Positions 55,154 through 62,776 of a stretch of 64,000 nt of DNA are shown in pieces (position 1 is the stretch's first letter; each line of letters begins with the position of its first letter). Below the pieces are notes generated by a model that had not been told where the DNA came from, made no database searches, and saw only the letters and a program-made list of their open reading frames with translations. This DNA is from Fuerstiella sp. (lineage in GTDB: Bacteria; Planctomycetota; Planctomycetia; Planctomycetales; Planctomycetaceae): NCBI GenBank assembly GCA_022447225.1, contig JAKVAZ010000012.1:62001-126000 (forward strand). The letters run 5' to 3'. The position numbers were made by a program, and so were the translations under genes.

Positions 55154-58100
55154 ATGACCAGTCACCGAAGAATGATGATGCTTTGCAAATTTGGGGTGTT
55201 CCTGTTGACAGTCGGCTTGGTGACCACGTCATCAATCGCTCAGGACGAAACCAAAAATGAAAGTTGGCCGTGGGAGGAATTTATTGAATCGGATTTTCCA
55301 TTTTTCTCGATGACGGTCGACGCGAGATCTGTGAACGGAGAATCAGTCAAGGATAATCTCATCGCACGTGCGATCGTGTTTCCATTGGAGGATAACTGCT
55401 TTTTGGCCTATGACGTTGATTTACTGCGAGTGGCTGCGGTATGGACAGCGGAAGACATGCCGTTCGTCAACGCGAATATGGCCTGCAACAGTTATCCCTA
55501 CAATTTCATCAAGGTGCGTCCGGGGCTGGGGACATTGCCGCAGCCGAAGGGGGAGATCTGGTTCCAAAACGGTATTTACGCGGGCGTTGGACTTGGCTCG
55601 CCACAGATTGGAGATCCACGTCCTGCTCGGACAGATGAAGATCAGATCTGTCACGGAGGACTTGACCGAAGGTTAGCGCGTTTTCTCGGGATTGATCTGA
55701 CGAATGGTGTTGAGATCCAATATGAGATCGCCGGCAAAGTACGCGTTAATGAGCGATTTGAACACGTTCAGGACGGTTTCATTCGTCGATTGCAGGTCAA
55801 TGCGCACAGTGAACCGATTTATGTTGTCATCGCGAGGAATTCAGACCAGGTCGATTTTCAATGCCACGGTTCCGGCATCCTCACGAATATTCGTCAGCAT
55901 GTGGTTTGCTGCATTGAACCATCCAAAAAACTTCAAACGGTTTCCGTGTCATGTACGAATACCGACAGGCGGAATGCGGCCAAATCCCGCCGGCAATCTC
56001 GTGGTGTTGTAGTGAATTCGTCGGACCGTTCGGTTCGACGCTGGCAACAGTCCGTTCGCCTGTCACTGCCGGCAGCGCAGAGCGGCGCTGCGCTTAATCT
56101 TGAGGAACTTCCGCTGCCGCTGGAAAATCCGTATGGACGGGCCGTCCGGCCAGCTGACATCAGTTTTTTTGGGACATCCGGACGTGCCGCGCTGGTGACG
56201 TTTGATGGCGATGTCTGGCTTTGCGATGGTCTTGAACCCAAATCACAGGAAGTCGTGTGGACTCGATTCACGTCCGGTCTTCATGAACCGCTTAGTATTC
56301 GAATCAGGGACGGAGAGATTTTTGTTTACGACCGGAGCGGTCTTTGGCGGCTTCATGACCGCGATAACAACGGAGAGGCTGACTATCACGAACTCTTCTG
56401 TTCCCGTATTCATCAGACTGCCGAAACACGTGATTTTGCTCTATCCCTTGAACTGGAAACGGATGGTAGTTTCCTCGTCAGTAAATCCGGTCAGAGGGGA
56501 ACTTACAGCGCGATTCTTCGGGTCTCACCTGATGGCAGTGATGTGAAGGTGATTGCCACCGGGTTCCGACACCCGTATTTAGGGTATGATCCTGAGACAG
56601 GACAAATTGCTGCGACCGATCAGCAGGGGAACTGGGTGCCGTCCACTCCCGTGAGCTTCATCGAACAGGACGGATTCTATGGTTTTCGGCGCAGCGAGTC
56701 GCTTGATGACCGGCCTGTCAGTCCCCCGTTGACCTGGATCCCACATGCCGAATGCGGATCGGCCGCGTCAGTGATGTGGGTTCGGAATGCGGAGATGGGA
56801 CCACTGAACAACAGGCCGATCCTTCTAAGCTACCAGCCTCCCCGCATAATGCAGCTTCATACAGACCTGGATGAACTCGCAATCCAGGGCGGTGCCACAC
56901 CCCTTGACCTGAACATCGGATCAAATCCGCTGCTCAAAGCCGCGATCAATCCCGCCGACGGATTGTTGTATTTAACCGGCTTTAAGGTTTGGGGCAGTCT
57001 GGCACAGAATGCGACATTTTTCGGAAGGGTTCGTACGGATTCGTCAAAGCCCTGGACAGTCCCGTGCAAAGTTCAGACGGCGCGTCGCGGCATTCTTCTT
57101 CGATTCGACCACCCGCTCGATCTGGAGACTGCATCCAGTCGCGGCGCCTACACCGTTCGACGGTGGAATTACAAACGTACCAGTCAATACGGGAGTGGAC
57201 ATTATCGACTCGATGGAACGTCCGGAACCGAAACACTTCCGGTATCGTCGGTACAGATCTCGAGGGATCAGCAATCTGTGTTTTTGGGTATTCCCGGCAT
57301 GCGTGCAGTCATGCAGATCGAAGTGAGCTACGAGATCGCCGTTCAGAATGATGAGCCGGTTCGGCATCAAACCTTTCTGTCTGCTCATGTTCTGCGGAAA
57401 ATCGATCTGACGACGCATGGTTTTGCAGGCAATGAGGTCGATCTAAGCAGGCGAACAGTTCCTCCGGCATCAAAGCCGCCGGCCAGGCCAACGATAAAAC
57501 GTGGTGCGCGGTTATACCGACAGGTGGGATGTATCGGCTGCCATTCAGTCGATGGTTCGGCGGTTGGCAAAAACGGTCCCAGTTGGCTTGGTCTTTACGG
57601 ATCTGAACGCAAGCTGATTTCGACAGGGGAGTCTGTAACGGCCGACGAATCGTACCTCCGGGAATCGATCTTGAATCCTGCCGCAAAGGTAGCGGCTGGT
57701 GCCGTGAACGGTGAATCCGGGATGCCCATCTATGCCGGTGTACTTGGTGACGACCAGATCGATTCCCTGTTGTTATTTATCAGGGCTCTGGCTGACGAAG
57801 ATGCGTCATCACACTTTGTTGTTTCCGCATCGTCGGATACGGCTGTCCGCGACTGGAGGGTCGAGGACTTTCGTGACGAATTAATGCGTCCGCTAAGTGG
57901 GCGTTCTTTTCAGCAGGGCAAACTCGTGTTTTTAGGTGCTTCCTGTTTTTCCTGTCATCGCATCGGCGAGGGGAAGGGTGGCACCCTTGGTCCGGACCTC
58001 ACAAAGCTCGGCGAAAACGTGCGTGGTCTTGAATTACTCACGCACATTCTAGAACCGTCGCGGAAAATCGATGACAAATTTAAATCCAGATCCGTTGTTA

Positions 58101-58351
58101 CCCTGGATGGCAGGGTGCACAGGGGATTTTTGATATTTGAGGATGACACGGAGATTCGAATTACAGGTGATCCATTGTCGAATAAGCCTCCAACATCGAT
58201 CAATAAAAGCGAGATCGAACAGATGACGCTGTCGAATATTTCGCCGATGCCGAAAGGGATGCTGAATCCGTATGACCAGCTGCAGGTTCTCGACCTGCTT
58301 GCGTATATCGAGTCACGCGGCAACCCCGATCATACGGCGTTTGCTCGTTAA
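55154..58351 (+). CDS. Large exported c-type cytochrome with DUF6797-like N-terminus and two haem sites
   Basis: A 1065-residue protein with signal peptide (MMMLCKFGVFLLTVGLVTTSSIAQ). The first 250 residues (DFPFFSMTVDARSVNG, NMACNSYPYNFIKVRPG) match the DUF6797 type of planctomycete protein. A beta-propeller-like middle part follows (VWLCDGLEPKSQEV, SGLWRLHDRDNNGEADYHEL). Two haem-binding CxxCH sites are CIGCH (about residue 792) and CFSCH (about 929), the second in the 'putative haem-binding domain' (GTLGPDLTKLG, SRKIDDKFKS). It should be a periplasmic electron carrier or a dehydrogenase-coupled haemoprotein. It stands before the Gfo/Idh, PSCyt2 and DUF1501 genes, in one direction. Confidence 0.88.
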   Translation: MTSHRRMMMLCKFGVFLLTVGLVTTSSIAQDETKNESWPWEEFIESDFPFFSMTVDARSVNGESVKDNLIARAIVFPLEDNCFLAYDVDLLRVAAVWTAEDMPFVNANMACNSYPYNFIKVRPGLGTLPQPKGEIWFQNGIYAGVGLGSPQIGDPRPARTDEDQICHGGLDRRLARFLGIDLTNGVEIQYEIAGKVRVNERFEHVQDGFIRRLQVNAHSEPIYVVIARNSDQVDFQCHGSGILTNIRQHVVCCIEPSKKLQTVSVSCTNTDRRNAAKSRRQSRGVVVNSSDRSVRRWQQSVRLSLPAAQSGAALNLEELPLPLENPYGRAVRPADISFFGTSGRAALVTFDGDVWLCDGLEPKSQEVVWTRFTSGLHEPLSIRIRDGEIFVYDRSGLWRLHDRDNNGEADYHELFCSRIHQTAETRDFALSLELETDGSFLVSKSGQRGTYSAILRVSPDGSDVKVIATGFRHPYLGYDPETGQIAATDQQGNWVPSTPVSFIEQDGFYGFRRSESLDDRPVSPPLTWIPHAECGSAASVMWVRNAEMGPLNNRPILLSYQPPRIMQLHTDLDELAIQGGATPLDLNIGSNPLLKAAINPADGLLYLTGFKVWGSLAQNATFFGRVRTDSSKPWTVPCKVQTARRGILLRFDHPLDLETASSRGAYTVRRWNYKRTSQYGSGHYRLDGTSGTETLPVSSVQISRDQQSVFLGIPGMRAVMQIEVSYEIAVQNDEPVRHQTFLSAHVLRKIDLTTHGFAGNEVDLSRRTVPPASKPPARPTIKRGARLYRQVGCIGCHSVDGSAVGKNGPSWLGLYGSERKLISTGESVTADESYLRESILNPAAKVAAGAVNGESGMPIYAGVLGDDQIDSLLLFIRALADEDASSHFVVSASSDTAVRDWRVEDFRDELMRPLSGRSFQQGKLVFLGASCFSCHRIGEGKGGTLGPDLTKLGENVRGLELLTHILEPSRKIDDKFKSRSVVTLDGRVHRGFLIFEDDTEIRITGDPLSNKPPTSINKSEIEQMTLSNISPMPKGMLNPYDQLQVLDLLAYIESRGNPDHTAFAR

Positions 58352-58476
58352 GAAAGGAATCGGCGGATGGCGCCGCCCGGAAATCGCGATTTATTACGGA
58401 TGCCTTCGATATTCTGCCAATCGCTTTGACAAGGTTCCTGCGGTCCGTTCCGGTTCGCACGCAGCATTCGAGGACC

Positions 58477-58530
58477 GTCAGTCGCTCGGATCAGGACTGC
58501 CGGTCGGGAACGACCGACCGAGCGACTGAC
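58477..58530. other. Nested perfect inverted repeats (54 bases)
   Basis: The outer arms GTCAGTCGCTCGG (58477-58489) and CCGAGCGACTGAC (58518-58530) are perfect over 13 bases. Inside, CGGTCG (58501-58506) pairs with CGACCG (58511-58516) around a GGAA tetraloop. It lies 126 bases after the cytochrome stop. No T-run follows, so it may be a factor-dependent terminator, a small RNA or a mobile-element trace. Confidence 0.65.
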
Positions 58531-58861
58531 TGAATGGAGTGACGGAGACGTAACTTTGGTGTGTTCGTGGCCGTCGAAATTAACACATTGGTCTTTCGTA
58601 GTTCAGTAGTACCGGAGTGTTGTTTGTAAGCTGTTCCGGTTTCTGTAAATACGTGGCCTGCGTTCTCCGGCTGTGTTTCATCCTACAATCGTCGTGATTC
58701 ATTTAAACGTCACTTAACGGTGAACTGCATCAGATGGGATCCGTCTGGTGATCAAGTGCGAATTTGAGACTGTGATCTGTCAGTCAGCTGAGCGGGGGCA
58801 GTCATCGTGTTGTACAGTGTGGTAACGAGAGAGGTCAGGACATCGATCTTTAACCCGCGTT

Positions 58862-58890
58862 CAGGTTGTCCGTTGGTTACGGACAACCTG
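58862..58890. promoter_or_regulatory. Perfect 11-bp hairpin upstream of Gfo/Idh gene
   Basis: CAGGTTGTCCG (58862-58872) and CGGACAACCTG (58880-58890) with loop TTGGTTA. It lies about 90 bases before the Gfo/Idh start and 38 bases before TATAAT. It could be an operator for a dimeric repressor or activator, or a terminator of the upstream unit. Confidence 0.55.
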
Positions 58891-58928
58891 TCAGAAGCCA
58901 ACTGTATTTCAACGTCTGCGGACCATGT

Positions 58929-58934
58929 TATAAT
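58929..58934 (+). promoter_or_regulatory. Candidate -10 box (TATAAT)
   Basis: A consensus -10 hexamer TATAAT lies 45 bases before the ATG at 58980. The matching -35 is poor (TTTCAA at 16 bases spacing), so an activator may be needed. Start of transcription would be near 58941. Confidence 0.35.
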
Positions 58935-58979
58935 CTGCCGCGGTTCGTCTACGCTTACTCCTGACCGTATCGGTTTGAC

Positions 58980-60290
58980 ATGTTCAGTAATGACGCTCTT
59001 ACCCCGCAGGCATCTGCAAGCCGACGCTCTTTTCTGCAATCGGGTACGGTCGCGGCGGCCGGTGTGGCGGCCCGTTCAGTTCGGGGGACAGAACCCGGTT
59101 CCGTTTCGGACACGGTCCGCGTGGGACTTGTGGGTGCCGGCGGACGGGGGAGTGGCGCGGTGGAAAACACCATGAGCGTCAATGACAATGTGAAGCTGGT
59201 GGCGATCGCAGACGTTAACGAGCGAAAGCCGCAATCATTATTACGCCGAATGGAACCAAGGTACGGTGCTCGCGCGGCAGTGGCGGCAGGAAAGATTCAC
59301 ACAGGACTGGATAGTTACAAACAGATCCTCGATGACCCGGATGTGGATCTGGTTCTTTTTGCGACGCCGCCAGGATTTCGACCTCGACACCTTCTGGAAG
59401 CTGTCCAGGCGGGCAAGCATATATTTGCGGAAAAACCAGCCTGCGTTGATCCGGCCGGATATAAGATCTGCCTCAAGGCGCATACTCTGGCCGAAGCCAA
59501 CGGCACGTCAATAGTGACCGGAACACAGTATCGTCGTCAGACCAGCTATCTCGAAGCCGTTAATCGAATCCACGACGGAGCCATTGGCGAAATCATCAGT
59601 TCGCAAATGCGGTATTGTGCCAGCGGAATCTGGTACCGTCCGCGGAAGGACGGAATGAGCGATACGGAGTATCAGATTTACAACTGGATGCATTTCATCT
59701 GGCTGTCAGGTGATCAGATTGTCGAACAGGCCGTTCATAATATTGATACGATGAACTGGATCATGGGGGGGCCGCCGGAACTGGCCTATGGCGGTGGCGG
59801 GCGATTCACTCGGCCCGGTGACAGTCAGATGTGGGACAATATGGCCATCGATTTTATCTATCCCGGCAACCGTATGTGTTCATTCATGTGTCGTCAGATG
59901 CCCAACACGGACACAGATAATTCCAATGTTATTTACGGGACAGACGGTGTGATGACGATCTACGGTGGTGATCGAGGCTCACTGATGACCGATCGTAACG
60001 GAACAGAATTATGGTCGATGTCGGGTGATATCGGTGCCGCATACCTTCAGGAACACAAAGATCTCGTGAATTCGATCATTTCGGGCCGCCCGATCGTGGA
60101 ACTCAACGACACCGCTGACAGTTCCCTGACGGCAGTGATCGGACGCATGGCGGCCTATACGGGTAAAACTGTTACATGGGACTTTGCCGTCAATCGTTCA
60201 GCACTTGACATGTTTCCGGCAGAACTCAACTATGGCGGGGACATGGCCAGTCCTCCGTTCGCCATTCCGGGCAGGGAACGACTGAGCTGA
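58980..60290 (+). CDS. Tat-exported Gfo/Idh/MocA family oxidoreductase (paralogue)
   Basis: A 436-residue protein with a Tat signal (SRRSFLQSGTVAAAGVAAR) and Rossmann motif VGLVGAGGRGSGAVE. DLVLFATPPGFRPRHLLEA and GKHIFAEKPACVDPAGYK correspond closely to the gene at 6916-8256, as do GIWYRPRKDGMSDTEYQ and IVEQAVHNIDTMNW. Both paralogues therefore come from a common exported ancestor. It is placed after the cytochrome gene and before the PSCyt2/DUF1553 and DUF1501 genes. Such proteins are thought to act on exported sugars. No clear Shine-Dalgarno. Confidence 0.92.
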   Translation: MFSNDALTPQASASRRSFLQSGTVAAAGVAARSVRGTEPGSVSDTVRVGLVGAGGRGSGAVENTMSVNDNVKLVAIADVNERKPQSLLRRMEPRYGARAAVAAGKIHTGLDSYKQILDDPDVDLVLFATPPGFRPRHLLEAVQAGKHIFAEKPACVDPAGYKICLKAHTLAEANGTSIVTGTQYRRQTSYLEAVNRIHDGAIGEIISSQMRYCASGIWYRPRKDGMSDTEYQIYNWMHFIWLSGDQIVEQAVHNIDTMNWIMGGPPELAYGGGGRFTRPGDSQMWDNMAIDFIYPGNRMCSFMCRQMPNTDTDNSNVIYGTDGVMTIYGGDRGSLMTDRNGTELWSMSGDIGAAYLQEHKDLVNSIISGRPIVELNDTADSSLTAVIGRMAAYTGKTVTWDFAVNRSALDMFPAELNYGGDMASPPFAIPGRERLS

Positions 60291-60390
60291 TCGAATGGCC
60301 AGTTAATTCAACAATCACAAAGCATCGATGTTTTTAACCACTCCTGACGTTTCCATTGACTGACCGTTGTTGATTTGTCAGTGCTGATAT

Positions 60391-60407
60391 CGTCTGCTTC
60401 GCAGACG
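60391..60407. other. Short perfect hairpin
   Basis: CGTCTGC and GCAGACG, 7 bp, loop TTC. About 100 bases after the Gfo/Idh stop. No T-run. Confidence 0.45.
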
Positions 60408-60476
60408 GCACCAAACATCTCGCGGAACAGGAACAAATTCAGTTTGGAACTGATGTGTCAGCCATCGTGTTTACTC

Positions 60477-60495
60477 TCAGCATGAGACATGCTGA
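60477..60495. other. Short perfect hairpin, 8 bp with 3-base loop
   Basis: TCAGCATG and CATGCTGA around AGA, about 100 bases before the PSCyt2 start. Possible operator or termination structure. Confidence 0.45.
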
Positions 60496-60595
60496 AACAG
60501 TGTTCTGACAGAAAAAATTTTCGATCCTGACCGTTGTCTGATGCATAACAGTATCCCTGAGCGTGTTTTAAAACAGAGGCTGACTGGCAGTCGAT

Positions 60596-62770
60596 ATGTA
60601 TAAAGCCCGACTTATTTCGTTATTGCTTTTCAGCATTCCGGTCTCCGGAACGGCGGATGAGGATCTTTCTGCCTATCCGTGGTCATTTCAGCCAGTTGTC
60701 CCTGTTGATCCTCCATCAACTGTCGACCTGCATTATGGAGCAAAATGTCGGAATACTGTCGATCGGTTTATTTATCGCGAACTTGAAGAGGCAGAACTGG
60801 AACCGGCACCAGCGGCTGATCGGCACACACTTGTGCGGCGCGCATGTTTTGATCTGCTGGGACTGCCGCCAACTCAGAAACAGATGGATCAGTTTTCCGC
60901 CGGACTGTCTGCGGACGGCTGGATGAAACTGGTCGACTCACTTCTGGAGTCCCCGCATTATGGTGAGCGGTGGGGACGGCACTGGCTGGATGTGGCTCGT
61001 TATGCTGACAGCGGAGGCTATGAAACAGATATTTACTACCGGAATGCCTGGCGGTATCGCGACTATGTCGTCAAGAGTTTCAATGACGACAAACCGTACA
61101 ATATTTTCGTCCAGGAACAGATCGCCGGTGACGAACTCTGGCCGGACAACCTTGACCTGGATCCCCGACGTGTTTATGTAATTCCGGAGACCAAGCAAAG
61201 GCATCTGGAAGCTCGCGTGGGTACCGGATTCTACTCGCTGGGGCCCCGTGTGCATGAATCGGCACTTGATGCCGGTCGGCTGCACTATGAAACGCTTACT
61301 GACTGGGTGGATACAACCGCATCGGCTTTCATGGGACTGACGATGGCGTGCGCCCGATGCCACGAACACAAGGTCGATCCATTCACTCAGGAAGACTATT
61401 TCTCACTGCAGGCGATCTTTTCATCCTCTCGAGAAGTCGAGCTGCCGTTGTGGAACGCCATGGGTGAAGCCGACTGGCGGCAGAATTTTCCTCGGATCGT
61501 AGCCGTCGGAGAAGCGCGTCGGGCCTATCAGCTGTTTGAAGTACAGACCGCGGGAACAGAACTGTCACCCGACCAAACCCAGGAAAAGCAGAGGCTGCTG
61601 GCAGCAATCGGCGAGGCAGTACTGGCGTTACCTGAAAGGACCGGTGGTCAGGAAACAATTCCGTATGATGCCTTGATGCACATTCCGACGGTGAGCGTTC
61701 TTGGTCGCGAGCACCCGCAACTGATCAAGCCAAGTTATGTCCTGGAACGAGGGGAATTACAGAAACCACAACAGCAGATGTCTCCGGCTCTGCCGATTTC
61801 ACTGGCGTCCGCAACATCGACGTCAGCAGAACTGGCTGACGGATTTGATTCGCGAAAGCAGTTTGCGTTGTGGCTGACACGGAAAGACCATCCGTTAACC
61901 GCCCGTGTGATGGTCAATCGAATCTGGCACTGGCATTTTGGGCGAGGTCTCGTTGAAACTCCGAATGATTTCGGCTTCATGGGGGAAGAACCGTCGCATC
62001 CGGAACTGCTTGACTGGCTGGCAGCGGAATTCGTGGCCAGTGGATGGAGCATCAAACATCTGCACCGACTGATCATGAATTCCTCGGTGTACCGGCACAG
62101 CAGTCGCTTCAGTTCGTCGCGACACCTGGAAGAAGATCCTGATAATCGGCTGCTGTGGAGAATGAATCGTCGTCGACTGGAGGCGGAAGCATTGTGGGAC
62201 GCGGTACATTCAGCAGCCGGAACAATTAACCTCAGCCTGGGTGGCCCGCCTGTTGTTCCTGCCCTGGCCGATGATGAAATCGCTTCACTGCGGGACAAAT
62301 GGCACTGGGTCGTGTCTGCAGACACCGCGCAGCACACACGTCGAGGGCTCTATATTCTGGTGCGTCGCAATTTCAAATTTCCCATGTTTCAGGTATTTGA
62401 CTCACCCGTCACCTCACAGAGTTGTCCTGTACGCGATGTAACGACAGTGGCTCCCCAGGCATTGTGGGGCCTGAATAATGGTTCTGTGTTTCGACAGGCG
62501 ATGCACATGGCAGGAAGAATCGTGCAGGAATCGGGCAGTGATCCGCGAAATCAGGTTATTCGGGCCTGGAAACTGGCACTGAGTCGTCTGCCCGACGAGG
62601 ATGAAACAGAATCAGGGCTGCAGCTGCTTCGTTCACTGGAGGCAGAAGAAAGTCAGAGGTTAACGGATCCTCCTGAGTCGCTGTCGACGGCCGTTCCGGA
62701 AAGAGCCCGATCGCTTTCCAAGTTATGTCTGGCGTTGTTTAATCTGTCTGAATTCTCATTCGTAGATTGA
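60596..62770 (+). CDS. PSCyt2/DUF1549 - DUF1553 family protein
   Basis: A 724-residue exported protein with signal peptide (MYKARLISLLLFSIPVSGTA). The DUF1549 (PSCyt2) part spans about 50-270, with RRACFDLLGLPPTQKQMD, YGERWGRHWLDVARYADS and the CxxCH site ACARCHEHKVDPF (near residue 251). DUF1553 follows, from about 420 (RKQFALWLTRKDHPLTARVMVNR), with FGRGLVETPNDFGFMG and RFSSSRHLEEDPDNRL. The usual N-terminal PSCyt1 domain is missing and the length is short of the 800-1000 common for the group. The DUF1501 gene begins six bases after its stop, the classic pair. The reaction is unknown. Confidence 0.93.
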   Translation: MYKARLISLLLFSIPVSGTADEDLSAYPWSFQPVVPVDPPSTVDLHYGAKCRNTVDRFIYRELEEAELEPAPAADRHTLVRRACFDLLGLPPTQKQMDQFSAGLSADGWMKLVDSLLESPHYGERWGRHWLDVARYADSGGYETDIYYRNAWRYRDYVVKSFNDDKPYNIFVQEQIAGDELWPDNLDLDPRRVYVIPETKQRHLEARVGTGFYSLGPRVHESALDAGRLHYETLTDWVDTTASAFMGLTMACARCHEHKVDPFTQEDYFSLQAIFSSSREVELPLWNAMGEADWRQNFPRIVAVGEARRAYQLFEVQTAGTELSPDQTQEKQRLLAAIGEAVLALPERTGGQETIPYDALMHIPTVSVLGREHPQLIKPSYVLERGELQKPQQQMSPALPISLASATSTSAELADGFDSRKQFALWLTRKDHPLTARVMVNRIWHWHFGRGLVETPNDFGFMGEEPSHPELLDWLAAEFVASGWSIKHLHRLIMNSSVYRHSSRFSSSRHLEEDPDNRLLWRMNRRRLEAEALWDAVHSAAGTINLSLGGPPVVPALADDEIASLRDKWHWVVSADTAQHTRRGLYILVRRNFKFPMFQVFDSPVTSQSCPVRDVTTVAPQALWGLNNGSVFRQAMHMAGRIVQESGSDPRNQVIRAWKLALSRLPDEDETESGLQLLRSLEAEESQRLTDPPESLSTAVPERARSLSKLCLALFNLSEFSFVD

Positions 62771-62776
62771 TCTGTT

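Larger units (their letters stand above)
58352..58979. other. Gap of 0.63 kb rich in inverted repeats
   Basis: No supported gene. It contains a nested hairpin at 58477-58530, a perfect 11-bp hairpin at 58862-58890, and TATAAT at 58929-58934, listed separately. Confidence 0.5.
60291..60595. other. Spacer with two perfect hairpins
   Basis: The spacer has the stem-loops CGTCTGC-TTC-GCAGACG (60391-60407) and TCAGCATG-AGA-CATGCTGA (60477-60495). No other gene is supported in it. Between the Gfo/Idh gene and the PSCyt2 gene, both on plus. Confidence 0.5.

Noticed and set aside
58477-58530. Nested inverted repeat considered as the end of an insertion sequence
   Set aside because: No transposase frame and no target-site duplication can be seen on either side.
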